DNA of 64,000 bases. Source: Aestuariivivens marinum. GTDB taxonomy: Bacteria; Bacteroidota; Bacteroidia; Flavobacteriales; Flavobacteriaceae. The stretch covers positions 124,001-188,000 of the forward strand of contig NZ_JAKMCR010000003.1 in assembly GCF_022662175.1 (NCBI RefSeq), written 5' to 3'. The translations under genes and the position numbers were made by a program. Numbering within the stretch: the stretch's first letter is position 1; each line of letters starts with the position of its first letter. A model generated the notes under the pieces. The model saw nothing but the letters and a program-made list of their open reading frames with translations, was not told where the DNA came from and searched no databases. Positions 1 through 10,455 of this stretch are shown piece after piece.

Positions 1-1920
<1,920 letters not shown>

Positions 1921-1941
1921 TAAGGGATTATAATTTTGTTA

Positions 1942-1996
1942 AATAAAAAAGCCTGTTGCACTTCGATTTCGCCAAGTGACCAACAGGCTTTTTATT
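1942..1996. terminator. Bidirectional hairpin terminator between katG and peroxiredoxin
   Basis: A long inverted repeat pairs AATAAAAA(A)GCCTGTTG (1942-1958) with CAACAGGCTTTTTATT (1981-1996). An inner stem CACTT/AAGTG (1959-1963/1974-1978) extends the helix. The outer A/T runs give a U-tract on either strand, so it should end both the katG transcript and the convergent peroxiredoxin transcript. Confidence 0.9.
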
Positions 1997-2017
1997 AGGT
2001 TGTTTTTTTAAAAAATA

Positions 2018-2656
2018 CTAATTAACGTGCTTTTCTAAAAATTCAGCAACACCTTCATGTGTAGCTTGCATACCAACTTTTCCTTTGTTCCAGTTTGCAG
2101 GACAAACTTCGCCATTTTCTTCAACAAACTGCAGTGCATCTACCATGCGCAAAGCTTCATCTACATTTCTTCCCAAAGGTAAATCGTTCACAACTTGGTG
2201 ACGTACAATACCTTCTTTGTCTATTAGGAATAAACCGCGGTAAGCGATTAATTCACCTTCTGCTTGAAGCATATCATTTTCGTCATAATACGTTTCACCA
2301 GCCAATACATCATAGTTGGCAGAAATGGTTTTATTGGTGTCGGCAACAAGTGGATAGCTAATGCCTTTAATGCCACCATGGTTCTTATCAACCTGTAACC
2401 AACCGTAATGTGACTGCTCTGTATCTGTTGAAACAGCAACTACCGCTACATTTCTAGCTTCGAAATCAGCTAATTTTTCTTGAAAAGCATGTAATTCAGT
2501 TGGGCATACAAAAGTGAAATCTTTCGGATAAAAGAATAACACAACATATTTTTCTCCAATGAATTGATCTAATGAAAAATCGTTCACAAATTCGCCACCG
2601 TTTACCACAGCTTGTGCATTAAATCGAGGTGCTTTTTTACCTACTAATACTGCCAT
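2018..2656 (-). CDS. Typical 2-Cys peroxiredoxin (AhpC/Prx1 family)
   Basis: A thiol peroxidase of 212 residues that reduces H2O2, organic peroxides and probably peroxynitrite in the cytoplasm. The peroxidatic Cys51 sits in 'FYPKDFTFVCPTE' and the resolving Cys185 in 'GEVCPANW', followed by the usual C-terminal tail ending 'EKHVN'. Length and motif order match the Prx1/AhpC group. No AhpF is nearby, so the electron donor is probably thioredoxin (inference). Its own promoter is a near-perfect Bacteroidota consensus about 40 bases upstream of the start, and the 3' end shares the hairpin with katG. The ATG at 2656 is followed immediately by conserved sequence, so the start is safe. Confidence 0.96.
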   Translation of the reverse strand: MAVLVGKKAPRFNAQAVVNGGEFVNDFSLDQFIGEKYVVLFFYPKDFTFVCPTELHAFQEKLADFEARNVAVVAVSTDTEQSHYGWLQVDKNHGGIKGISYPLVADTNKTISANYDVLAGETYYDENDMLQAEGELIAYRGLFLIDKEGIVRHQVVNDLPLGRNVDEALRMVDALQFVEENGEVCPANWNKGKVGMQATHEGVAEFLEKHVN

Positions 2657-2696
2657 TTTAATTAAATTTTATAAGTTGAAATTTTAAAAACAGCCG

Positions 2697-2726
2697 CAAA
2701 GATATGTAATGCTATACGAAAGGCAA
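2697..2726 (-). promoter_or_regulatory. Bacteroidota-type promoter of the peroxiredoxin gene
   Basis: Reading the minus strand, TTG (2726-2724), a 19-base spacer and TATCTTTG (2704-2697) match the Bacteroidota -33/-7 consensus (TTG, N19-21, TAnnTTTG). Transcription would start near 2690 and leave a leader of about 35 bases before the ATG at 2656. I see no obvious OxyR or PerR site. Confidence 0.75.
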
Positions 2727-2761
2727 TACTAAATTATTTTAAAAATTTATAGAGTAATAGT

Positions 2762-4234
2762 TTATGCTAATGCACCCTTTAATTGTTTGATTTTAATATT
2801 CAAAGCAGCAAAAAGTAAGGTAGTAAACGGACTTAACCAGTTGAAGACGGCATAGACAAAGTAGTCTACAACTCCTACGCCTAAAACACCAGATTGATAG
2901 GCGCCACAGGTATTCCAAGGAATAAGAACAGAAGTCACGGTACCCGAATCTTCAAGAGTTCTACTAAGGTTTTCGGGAGCTAAACCTCTATCATCGAATG
3001 CTTTTTTAAACATTTTTCCTGGGATAACAATTGCCAGATATTGATCTGAAGCAATGGTGTTTAATCCTAAACAACTAATCACCGTGCTAGCGAATAATCC
3101 AAAAACGGAAGACGCAATCGATAGCAGCGCTTCTGTTACTCTAGCTAAAGCACCAATGCCATCCATAATACCTCCAAAAACCATAGCACTAATTATGAGA
3201 TAAATCGTCCAAAGCATACCGCTCATACCACCTGCCGTAAATAATTCGTTTAGTTTTTCATTGTCGGTTGCTATTTCTGTATCGAATAAAATAGAATTAA
3301 AAATGGCGTTAAGGCTTGAGTTATTAAGTTCTTTGAGCACTTCAAGTTGAAAGATAAATGCAAATATGGCTGCAAGAATAATGCCCACGCTTAAGGCAAT
3401 TAAAGGCTTGGTTTTCATTAATATTAAAGCGATAACAGCTAATGGTACCATGAACAACCACGGAGACACGTTAAATGTAAGGCTTATGGAATGTAATAAA
3501 CCAGATATATCCGAGGTCCCAGAAGCGTCTATTGTTGCACTAATTATAGAAAAAACCACCAAAGTAACCAATATGGTTGGAACAGTGGTAATGGTCATGT
3601 AACGTATATGGGTAAATAAATCGGTGCCAGCTATAGCTGGAGCTAGGTTTGTAGTATCGCTTAGTGGAGACATTTTATCGCCAAAATAGGCTCCAGATAC
3701 TACCGCACCGGCTATCATACCTGTGTCAACACCTAAAGCAGTACCAATTCCAATTAAAGCAATACCCACTGTAGCAGAGGTGGTCCAGGAGCTTCCTGTA
3801 GCTATGGATATTATAGCACAAATAACAACACATGCCGGTAAAAAAATACTGGGATGTAAAATTTCCAAACCATAATATACCATAGCGGGTATGACTCCGC
3901 TTACAAGCCACGTGCCAGCTAGAGCTCCTACTAAAAGTAAAATAAGTACGGGCACAAAAACACTTTTTAGGTTTTCCCATATCTCGTCTAACATATTGGT
4001 AATAGATACTTTATTAAAAAAACCAACGATAGCAGCAATTAAGCCTCCAAAGAGTAAGATAAACTGATTGGAATATTCGCCTAACATTTCACCATCTGCA
4101 AATTGAATGTTGTAGAACAATAAGCCCATTAAGATAATTACAGGAATTAAAGCCTCCCAAATGTTTAGCTCTTTATTTTCTATAATACTTTGATTGTCTA
4201 TTTTAATTTTAGAAGGGTTTTTATCGTCTTGCAT
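2762..4234 (-). CDS. nhaC: Na+/H+ antiporter, NhaC family
   Basis: A polytopic inner-membrane protein of 490 residues with about a dozen hydrophobic segments and no signal peptide. It has NhaC-family landmarks: an early 'WEALIPVIILMGLLFYNI' helix, a Gly/Ser/Thr-rich 'ATGSSWTTSATVGIALIGIG' segment, 'SGAYFGDKMSPLSDTTNLAPA', and late 'TVTSVLIPWNTCGAYQSGVLG'. By family it exchanges internal Na+ (or an organic substrate, as in the malate/lactate NhaC branch) for external protons. I chose the ATG at 4234 (Met-Gln-Asp-Asp). An in-frame start at 4303 would add 23 residues that look like upstream noise. The gene stands alone between the peroxiredoxin promoter and a poorly coding gap. Family is confident, substrate is not. 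Confidence 0.88.
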   Translation of the reverse strand: MQDDKNPSKIKIDNQSIIENKELNIWEALIPVIILMGLLFYNIQFADGEMLGEYSNQFILLFGGLIAAIVGFFNKVSITNMLDEIWENLKSVFVPVLILLLVGALAGTWLVSGVIPAMVYYGLEILHPSIFLPACVVICAIISIATGSSWTTSATVGIALIGIGTALGVDTGMIAGAVVSGAYFGDKMSPLSDTTNLAPAIAGTDLFTHIRYMTITTVPTILVTLVVFSIISATIDASGTSDISGLLHSISLTFNVSPWLFMVPLAVIALILMKTKPLIALSVGIILAAIFAFIFQLEVLKELNNSSLNAIFNSILFDTEIATDNEKLNELFTAGGMSGMLWTIYLIISAMVFGGIMDGIGALARVTEALLSIASSVFGLFASTVISCLGLNTIASDQYLAIVIPGKMFKKAFDDRGLAPENLSRTLEDSGTVTSVLIPWNTCGAYQSGVLGVGVVDYFVYAVFNWLSPFTTLLFAALNIKIKQLKGALA

Positions 4235-4319
4235 GAAATTATTTTTATCTCGTAATGTTACGATTTTAGTTGAAGCTATGCAAATGCAAGGAGTTATGTG
4301 CATTTGATTTTTACTCTTT

Positions 4320-4544
4320 TTAATGAGATTTACATAGATTATCTTTTTTAAAGACCCTTAAATGAAAGTAACATTGTCTTTGAACGCTTTGTGGTTCAAT
4401 AGACCATTTTTTATAATATTTTACGATATAGTATTGCAAAAACCCAAGACGCTTATTTTCATTATTCGATGCTAATAAGTATTTTTTAAACTTTGTTAAA
4501 CTTTCCTGACAGTAAGATTTAAAATATTTAGAGTTTAAGGACAT
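4320..4544 (-). CDS. Possible small hypothetical protein (74 residues)
   Basis: The ~540-base gap between the NhaC gene and the PLP enzyme holds one reading frame of 74 residues. It is Lys/Tyr/Asn-rich, with no signal peptide, membrane segment or motif that I recognise. Its ATG lies directly after the T-run of a hairpin, which leaves no room for a leader or promoter. This argues against expression, and the composition is what AT-rich noise would give. I list it because nothing else occupies the gap. I see nothing in 4576-4775. Confidence 0.2.
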   Translation of the reverse strand: MSLNSKYFKSYCQESLTKFKKYLLASNNENKRLGFLQYYIVKYYKKWSIEPQSVQRQCYFHLRVFKKDNLCKSH

Positions 4545-4546
4545 AA

Positions 4547-4575
4547 AAAATAGCTTGGTTTAATAAGGCTATTTT
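4547..4575 (-). terminator. Hairpin downstream of the PLP-enzyme gene
   Basis: AAAATAGC pairs with GCTATTTT (4568-4575 and 4547-4554 on the plus strand) around a 13-base loop. On the minus strand the 3' arm runs into TTTTTTA. It is about 200 bases past the stop of the 4776-6008 gene, so it would be a distal terminator. Stem G+C is low. Confidence 0.4.
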
Positions 4576-4775
4576 AGTATTTATAAAACGAAAACGGGAA
4601 GTAGTGAATTCCAATATAAAAGATTTAAGGCATCCGCTTTAGATGTTATCAACCCTAATTCTTTTTACATTGTATAGAGATAATAACCAACGGGTACTGA
4701 AATCTTTTTAAGGGGATACTAAAAAACCAACAAAGTAATGCAATCCATTTAGAAATGTTTAAAAGGGATTTAATT

Positions 4776-6008
4776 TTAAACTTTACCATATGAATATTGA
4801 AGCTTAGGTTTGAGAATGTATAATTCTTCCATACAAGTTCTCATCATATAATAAGTGCGTTCTATATCGGCATCCAATCCTATTGAGAAACGTATAAGTC
4901 CATCACTTAATCCCATTTCCTTTTGTTCCTCTTCAGGTATTTCAGAGGAAGTTGATGTTCCTGGTGCACTAAAAAGTGTTTTATAGAATCCTAAACTTAC
5001 AGCCAGATAGCCTAAGTTTCTGTCTTGCATGAGCTCCATAAGTTCATTGGCTTTTTCTAGTGACCCCACATCGATAGTTAACATACCTCCAAAGCCATAT
5101 TGTTCATTCATCATGCTTTTAAATAGGTTGTGTGATGGGTGGGATGGTAATCCAGGGTATACTGTTTTTAATCCATCGGATTCAAATTTTTTAGCTAAAA
5201 ATAATGCGTTTCTGCTATGTTGTTGCATTCTTATATGGAGTGTTCTTAGATTCTTGAGTATAGATGCTGCACGTAAACTATCCATAGTAGAGCCTAATAG
5301 CATTGAAGCGCCATCGTTTACATTTCTTAATTGGTTTATAAATTTCTGGGTACCGCAAACTACACCGCCAACTGTATCGCTAGAGCCGTTTATAAACTTA
5401 GTTAAACTATGTAAAACAATATCTGCTCCTAACTTTGCAGGTGAAATGGATAGTGGTGAAAATGTATTGTCCACAACCAATTTTATATTGTATTTGTTGG
5501 CAATTTTGGCTAAGCCCTTAATGTCTGCGACTTCCAAAAGCGGATTGCTAACAGATTCACAATACAAAACCTTGGTGCTTTTTGTAATGGAAGCCTCAAC
5601 TTTTTCTAAATTGGTAATGTCTACAAATGTGGTTTCAATATTTAATCTAGGAGTAAAATTTTTTAAGAAGGCATAAGTTCCTCCGTATATGGTTCTGCTC
5701 GAAACTATATGGTCGCCGGCACCGCATAATTGCAATAAAACAGGAGTAATGGCACCCATTCCTGAAGCCGTTACATTAGCAGTTTCTGTATCTTCCATGG
5801 CGGCCAAGGCTTCGCCTAAGTATAAATTGGATGGTGATGAGTGACGGGAATATAAATAGCATCCATCAGCATTACCTTCAAACGTATCAAACATCGTCTT
5901 TGCAGACAAAAACGTATAAGTTGAGGAATCTGATATGGAAGGATTAACACCTCCAAATTCTCCGAAATATTGTAAATCTTGAATGTTGTTAGCGGGTTTG
6001 AAAGCCAT
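4776..6008 (-). CDS. Cys/Met-metabolism PLP enzyme (trans-sulfuration / methionine gamma-lyase-like)
   Basis: A 410-residue fold-type I PLP enzyme of the cystathionine beta/gamma-lyase superfamily. Lys204 in 'LHSLTKFINGSSD' should bind PLP, and Asp180 in 'LVVDNTFSPL' should contact the pyridine nitrogen. 'YSRHSSPSN' and 'SGMGAI' are the usual subunit and phosphate contacts. Members cleave or form C-S bonds in methionine, cystathionine or homocysteine. Tyr108 is kept, but the residue matching Cys116 of true methionine gamma-lyases is Gly110 ('IYGGTYAFL'), as in cystathionine lyases. The gene is divergent from an Lrp/AsnC regulator 158 bases away, which suggests amino-acid-responsive control. 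Superfamily is certain, exact reaction unknown. Confidence 0.88.
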   Translation of the reverse strand: MAFKPANNIQDLQYFGEFGGVNPSISDSSTYTFLSAKTMFDTFEGNADGCYLYSRHSSPSNLYLGEALAAMEDTETANVTASGMGAITPVLLQLCGAGDHIVSSRTIYGGTYAFLKNFTPRLNIETTFVDITNLEKVEASITKSTKVLYCESVSNPLLEVADIKGLAKIANKYNIKLVVDNTFSPLSISPAKLGADIVLHSLTKFINGSSDTVGGVVCGTQKFINQLRNVNDGASMLLGSTMDSLRAASILKNLRTLHIRMQQHSRNALFLAKKFESDGLKTVYPGLPSHPSHNLFKSMMNEQYGFGGMLTIDVGSLEKANELMELMQDRNLGYLAVSLGFYKTLFSAPGTSTSSEIPEEEQKEMGLSDGLIRFSIGLDADIERTYYMMRTCMEELYILKPKLQYSYGKV

Positions 6009-6166
6009 ATTTTTATGTTTTGTGATACTATAAAGTTCAATATAATTAGAATAAAAAACAATAAAGTATGTGTAAAATAGAAAATAAATCTATATAGATG
6101 TTTATTTACAGATTAAAAATTATTAAATTAGTGTTTTGATACTTATTTAAAGAAAATTTTTCAATC

Positions 6167-6625
6167 ATGGTTTTTGATGTTATAGACAAAAAATTGCTTG
6201 AATATTTACAGAACGATAGTAAACAGACCAATAAAGAACTTTCAAATAAACTAAACCTTTCCGTTACCGCTGTATACGAACGCATTAGGAAACTAGAACG
6301 AGAAGGGGTTATTAATGGATATGTAGCACAGATAAATAAAGAAAAAATTGATAAGGCTTTTGTGGTCTTTTGCCATGTAAAGTTGGTGCAACATGCCCAA
6401 GATTATGTTATAAAATTTGAAAATGAAGTTGCTGGTTTAAACGAGGTGTTGGAATGTTACCATGTAAGCGGTGATTATGATTATCTATTAAAAGTTATTG
6501 TGAAAGACATGGCTGCCTTTAGAGAGTTTATGGTAAAAAAATTAACCTCGATTAACCATATTGGTAGTACCCATAGCATGTTTGTTATTAATGAAGTAAA
6601 GCACGCTACGGCTATTAGTTTTTAA
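6167..6625 (+). CDS. Lrp/AsnC family transcriptional regulator
   Basis: A 152-residue feast/famine regulator. An N-terminal winged helix-turn-helix (residues ~5-60; 'DKKLLEYLQNDSKQTNKELSN', then 'SVTAVYERIRKLEREGVI') is followed by an RAM/ligand-binding domain ('CYHVSGDYDYLLKVIVKD', residues ~100-120). Length is typical. It is divergently transcribed from the trans-sulfuration-type enzyme, the classic arrangement for an Lrp-type regulator controlling the adjacent amino-acid enzyme in response to its substrate. That pairing is inference from position. The 158-base AT-rich spacer would hold the operators, but I could not pick out a clear repeat. Confidence 0.93.
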   Translation: MVFDVIDKKLLEYLQNDSKQTNKELSNKLNLSVTAVYERIRKLEREGVINGYVAQINKEKIDKAFVVFCHVKLVQHAQDYVIKFENEVAGLNEVLECYHVSGDYDYLLKVIVKDMAAFREFMVKKLTSINHIGSTHSMFVINEVKHATAISF

Positions 6626-6682
6626 TTTGTGATCACTAAATATAAAATAATGTAGTATACTCCACATGGATCTAACAATTAT

Positions 6683-8065
6683 CTAAAACAACCCAAAATA
6701 TTTAAATGCAGTTTTTAACAAACTTAACTTATTTTTATAAGGCGCATAGCGAAGAGGAGGGTCTATCCAAGTACCTCTTTTCATAATTGATTTTTGATGC
6801 GTGAATGTATCAAAACCATGTTTACCATGGTATTTACCCATACCACTCACCCCAATGCCTCCAAAGGGCAGCCTATAGTTGCCAAAATGAGTCAGCACAT
6901 CATTAATAACTCCCCCACCAAAGCTGTATTTTGTAATAATCCCTTTTGTGAATTTTTTGTTTTTTGAAAAGATATACAAGGATAAAGGTTTTTCCAAACC
7001 ATGAATTATAGTTTCAATATCTTTCTCAATTTCATAGGTAAGTATGGGTAAAATAGGGCCAAAAATTTCTTCAGACATTAAGGGGCTATCTAACTTTGGT
7101 TCTTCAACCAGTGTTGGAGAAATGTAGTTGTTTTTTTCGTCAGTGTTGCCACCAAAAACAACATTAGATTGGGTTAAAAGATCTTTTAATCGTAAAAAAT
7201 GTCTTTCGTTGATGATTCTAGGGAAGTCTTCAGAATCTTTAGGCTCATTACCATATTGTTTGGTGATCTCTAATTTTAAAGCATCAATAAATTGATTTTT
7301 AATGTTCGATTTTACAATTATATAATCTGGAGCGATGCAGGTTTGCCCTCCATTAAGTAATTTCCCCCAAACCAACCGTTTAGCTGTTAATTGTAAATTG
7401 ATGGTGCCGTCAATGATGCATGGCGATTTCCCACCCAGTTCCAGAGTAACTGGAGTTAAATGTTTTGCAGCTGCTTTAGCTACAATTTTTCCTACCTTAG
7501 TACTTCCCGTAAAGAAAACATAGTCCCAATGTTGCTTTAACAATTCGGTTGAAGTTTCCACACCGCCTTCAATAGCAATTGCCAATTCCTTAGTAAAAAC
7601 AGTTTCAATAATTTCAGTTATAATCTTTGAAACATGTTCTGTAAGTTCACTGGGTTTTAAAACCACTGTATTACCAGCAGCTATGGCCATAATAAGAGGT
7701 TCCATAGCCAATAAAAAAGAATAGTTCCAAGGTGCAATAACCAATACCGTTCCATATGGGTCTTTGTAAATATAATCTTTTGAAGGAAAGGTTAATAATG
7801 AAGCACTTACCCGTTTAGGTTTAGACCACTTTTTTAAGTTTTTAATGACCAGGTTTAACTCTGAAATTACTAACCCTAACTCACTTAAATAAGCTTCAAA
7901 TGAAGATTTCTTAAAGTCTTTATGAAGGGCGTCATAAATGTCATGCTCCCTCAAAAGGATTTCTTTTTTAAGTGTTTTTAAAAGGTTAAGACGATATTTG
8001 ACATCCTTTGTTTTTTGTGATTTAAAAAACGTTTTTTGTAATAAAACTATTTCAGGTATGGACAT
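6683..8065 (-). CDS. Aldehyde dehydrogenase (NAD(P)+-dependent, ALDH3-like)
   Basis: A 460-residue aldehyde dehydrogenase that oxidises an aldehyde to the acid. Asn114 ('VIAPWNYSF'), general-base Glu209 ('TLELGGKSPCI') and nucleophile Cys243 ('NGGQTCIAPDY') form the expected active site. 'FFTGSTKVGK' is the cofactor loop. The short N-terminus and the 'MSGMGKYHGKHGFDTFTHQKS'-like C-terminal segment place it with the ALDH3/fatty-aldehyde group. I chose the ATG at 8065 because homology to the family N-terminus begins there. An upstream in-frame start at 8107 would overlap the preceding gene. It lies 28 bases after the pseudouridine synthase and is probably co-transcribed with it, with no evident functional link. 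Confidence 0.92.
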   Translation of the reverse strand: MSIPEIVLLQKTFFKSQKTKDVKYRLNLLKTLKKEILLREHDIYDALHKDFKKSSFEAYLSELGLVISELNLVIKNLKKWSKPKRVSASLLTFPSKDYIYKDPYGTVLVIAPWNYSFLLAMEPLIMAIAAGNTVVLKPSELTEHVSKIITEIIETVFTKELAIAIEGGVETSTELLKQHWDYVFFTGSTKVGKIVAKAAAKHLTPVTLELGGKSPCIIDGTINLQLTAKRLVWGKLLNGGQTCIAPDYIIVKSNIKNQFIDALKLEITKQYGNEPKDSEDFPRIINERHFLRLKDLLTQSNVVFGGNTDEKNNYISPTLVEEPKLDSPLMSEEIFGPILPILTYEIEKDIETIIHGLEKPLSLYIFSKNKKFTKGIITKYSFGGGVINDVLTHFGNYRLPFGGIGVSGMGKYHGKHGFDTFTHQKSIMKRGTWIDPPLRYAPYKNKLSLLKTAFKYFGLF

Positions 8066-8093
8066 TAAGACTGTTTTTATAAAGGTATTAAAT

Positions 8094-8786
8094 TTATAAG
8101 CATGCATCCCATACGGGATCTTTTGGTAATGGTGCCAGTATATTTATGGGTGTTTGTTTTACAGGATGTATAAATTCAATATGCTTGGCATGCAAATGGA
8201 TACTAGCATTTTTATTGCTTCGGTCGAACCCATATTTTAAATCACCTTTTATAGGGCAACCAATATGGGATAGCTGTGAACGGATTTGATGATGTCTGCC
8301 CGTTTCCAAGTTAATTTCAAGTAAAAAGTAATGATCTAGTTTTTTTAAGGTTTTATAATGAAGAATCCCTTTTTTACTATCCTTAACCTCACTGGTATAT
8401 ACACTGGACTTATTATTTTTAGGGTTCTTTTTCAACCAATTGACCAATGTGTCTTTTGGTTTTGGAGGTTTATTTTTTACAACAGCCCAATAGGTTTTAT
8501 GGATGTCTTTAGAAAGAAATAATTTATTTAAACGAGGAAGTGCTTTACTGGTTTTAGCAAAAATAACGAGCCCAGTAGTGGGGCGATCTAAGCGATGTAC
8601 AACACCCAAATATACATTACCAGATTTATTGTACTTATTCTTAATATAATCCTTAACAATATCGCTTAAAGGTTTGTCCCCTGTTTTATCACCCTGAACA
8701 ATATCTCCAGCCCGTTTGTTAACAATAATGATGTGGTTGTCTTCATAAAGTACTTGTAGATTATGCAAATTGGATAGGACTTTCAT
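8094..8786 (-). CDS. RluA-family RNA pseudouridine synthase
   Basis: A 230-residue enzyme that isomerises uridine to pseudouridine in rRNA or tRNA. The catalytic Asp67 lies in the family signature 'VVHRLDRPTTGLVIFAKT', followed by 'INLETGRHHQIRSQLSHIGCPIKGD'-type motifs near residues 150-180. It lacks an N-terminal S4 domain, so it resembles TruC/RluA-like short forms. The target site cannot be told from sequence. It is the first gene of a two-gene run with the aldehyde dehydrogenase. Confidence 0.93.
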   Translation of the reverse strand: MKVLSNLHNLQVLYEDNHIIIVNKRAGDIVQGDKTGDKPLSDIVKDYIKNKYNKSGNVYLGVVHRLDRPTTGLVIFAKTSKALPRLNKLFLSKDIHKTYWAVVKNKPPKPKDTLVNWLKKNPKNNKSSVYTSEVKDSKKGILHYKTLKKLDHYFLLEINLETGRHHQIRSQLSHIGCPIKGDLKYGFDRSNKNASIHLHAKHIEFIHPVKQTPINILAPLPKDPVWDACL

Positions 8787-8841
8787 ATAAAAGCAAAAAA
8801 CAAACTTAATTATTAATTGTGAAAATACGCGATGTAAAATA

Positions 8842-8874
8842 AAAAATGGAAATGTGTTTTACATTTCCATTTTT
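8842..8874 (-). terminator. Hairpin terminator of the lipoprotein gene
   Basis: A perfect 14-bp stem, AAAAATGGAAATGT (8842-8855) with ACATTTCCATTTTT (8861-8874), has a 5-base loop. It starts 20 bases beyond the lipoprotein stop codon at 8895. The A/T ends give a U-tract on the minus strand. Confidence 0.85.
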
Positions 8875-8894
8875 AAAAAGAATATCATGTATTT

Positions 8895-9404
8895 TTATCG
8901 CCTAGGGCGCATTGGGCATTCAAAATACATATCGGTAGATTCAAAATCATTAATATCTAAAGCTTCAACATTGCAAGCTTCAGCATATTTACTAGCATCA
9001 ACACCTGTTTTTAGAATATTTAAATGCCAACGTCCCCCGTTGTAATCTTGATCTCCTGGTTTGGAGTCCGAAATTAAAGGAAGTCCATCATAAAACATTG
9101 CTTCAGGCATTACATAGAGTTCATCAAAGTTACCACTACTAGGTTTAAATGTGGCAGGAACAACCAAGCCAGAATATACAATACAGTCTGCCCAAATAGG
9201 AGGTTGGTCACGTTGTGAACCTTTAGATTTTGCATTACTGCTTTTGGCAGTATTGCCATTGCTTGACGACACTTGAGCTAAAAACTGAATAAGTTCTAAA
9301 TTATTGGCTTTAGATTCTTGAGGGATTTCGGTGCCTTCATTAGAGCAAGATGTGGCAAAAATTAGCGTGCCACATAGTAAGAGAAATGAAAATAGTTTTT
9401 TCAT
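8895..9404 (-). CDS. Putative secreted lipoprotein of unknown function
   Basis: A 169-residue protein with a lipoprotein signal peptide: Lys-Lys, a hydrophobic core, and the lipobox 'FATSC' with Cys20 as the lipidation site. The next residues, 'SNEGTE', are acidic, as in Bacteroidota lipoproteins sent to the outer membrane or surface. A Ser/Asn/Lys-rich linker (residues ~45-65) precedes a compact C-terminal region with four Cys residues, Trp-rich turns, and the end 'YFECPMRPRR'. I do not recognise a family. The leader carries two inverted repeats and a strong terminator follows the stop, so it is a monocistronic and probably regulated gene. Confidence 0.8.
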   Translation of the reverse strand: MKKLFSFLLLCGTLIFATSCSNEGTEIPQESKANNLELIQFLAQVSSSNGNTAKSSNAKSKGSQRDQPPIWADCIVYSGLVVPATFKPSSGNFDELYVMPEAMFYDGLPLISDSKPGDQDYNGGRWHLNILKTGVDASKYAEACNVEALDINDFESTDMYFECPMRPRR

Positions 9405-9408
9405 GATG

Positions 9409-9442
9409 TATAGTTTTAGGATTAATACAAACCAAAACTATA
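9409..9442. repeat. Inverted repeat in the lipoprotein leader
   Basis: TATAGTTTT (9409-9417) and AAAACTATA (9434-9442) form a perfect 9-bp inverted repeat with a 16-base spacer, just upstream of the lipoprotein ATG at 9404. It could be an operator or an mRNA hairpin. Confidence 0.5.
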
Positions 9443-9458
9443 GTATGTGGCGTACTTA

Positions 9459-9480
9459 AAATGTTAGCCAGCTAACATTT
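9459..9480. promoter_or_regulatory. 22-bp palindrome between panB and the lipoprotein gene
   Basis: AAATGTTAGC (9459-9468), CA, GCTAACATTT (9471-9480) is a perfect palindrome of two 10-base arms. It lies 38 bases after the panB stop and 55 bases before the lipoprotein ATG. The 2-base centre favours a dimeric repressor or activator site, but a panB terminator with an opened loop is possible. Confidence 0.5.
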
Positions 9481-9518
9481 ACATAAAAATTTCAGATAAT
9501 TTAACCTAATCGAATAGT

Positions 9519-10337
9519 CTAATATTGCTCATCATCATTCGGAAAGTCCATGCTTTTTACATCGGCCACATATTGTTGCATGGCTTTGGTCATGTCCTCA
9601 TAAAGGTTCATATAACGACGTAAAAAACGGGGATGAAACTCGTGGGTCATCCCCAGCATGTCATGTAATACCAAGACTTGTCCGTCTACACCATTACCTG
9701 CACCAATACCAATAATGGGAATGGACACGCTTTCGGCCACTTCCTTAGCCAGTTTGGCAGGGATTTTTTCAAGTACGATAGCAAAGCAGCCTGTTTTTTC
9801 TAACAATATAGCTTCTTCCTTTAACCGTTCGGCCTCCTCTTCTTCTTTGGCTCTAACAGTATAAGTGCCAAATTTATAGATGGATTGCGGTGTCAATCCC
9901 AAATGCCCCATCACGGGAATACCTGCATTTAAGATGCGTTTAATGGACTCTTTCACCTCCTTGCCGCCTTCCAACTTTACAGCATGGGCACCACTTTCTT
10001 TCATGATACGAATAGCAGAACGCAAGGCCTCTTTAGGGTCGCTTTGGTAGCTTCCAAATGGTAAGTCTACAACAATTAAGGCACGTTCTATGGCACGGAT
10101 TACTGAGGATGCATGATAAATCATTTGGTCTAAGGTAATGGGCAAAGTGGTTTCGTGACCCGCCATAACATTACTGGCCGAATCCCCCACTAAAATAACG
10201 TCAACCCCAGCACCATCAACAATTTTGGCCATGGTATAATCGTAAGCGGTAAGCATGGATATTTTTTCGCCATTGGCCTTCATATCCACTAATGTTTTTA
10301 CCGTAATGCGTTTGTATTCCTTTTTTGCTGTAGACAT
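9519..10337 (-). CDS. panB: 3-methyl-2-oxobutanoate hydroxymethyltransferase
   Basis: The 272-residue enzyme performs the first committed step of pantothenate (CoA precursor) synthesis, transferring a hydroxymethyl group from methylene-THF to 2-oxoisovalerate. The signatures are all present: '[19 protein letters not shown]', '[20 protein letters not shown]' (metal-binding Asp), 'AVKLEGGKE', '[12 protein letters not shown]' and '[21 protein letters not shown]' (catalytic Glu within the preceding 'LEKIP'). Length is standard. No other pan gene is in the window. The start at 10337 gives the usual short N-terminal extension. Confidence 0.97.
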   Translation of the reverse strand: MSTAKKEYKRITVKTLVDMKANGEKISMLTAYDYTMAKIVDGAGVDVILVGDSASNVMAGHETTLPITLDQMIYHASSVIRAIERALIVVDLPFGSYQSDPKEALRSAIRIMKESGAHAVKLEGGKEVKESIKRILNAGIPVMGHLGLTPQSIYKFGTYTVRAKEEEEAERLKEEAILLEKTGCFAIVLEKIPAKLAKEVAESVSIPIIGIGAGNGVDGQVLVLHDMLGMTHEFHPRFLRRYMNLYEDMTKAMQQYVADVKSMDFPNDDEQY

Positions 10338-10455
10338 TTTAGTTGGTTTTTTGATAGTGTGTAAAAGTACTAAATTAAGGAGAGACTGTTAAACTTTTCT
10401 TTAAACTCCAATGTGATTGCCCATGTTGTATTATTTTAGACCAAAACTTAAAATC

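Noticed and set aside
5029-5676. A 215-residue open frame on the plus strand inside the PLP-enzyme gene
   Set aside because: It is the antisense shadow of a well-supported enzyme gene; it has no family motif and low-complexity Ser/Leu composition.
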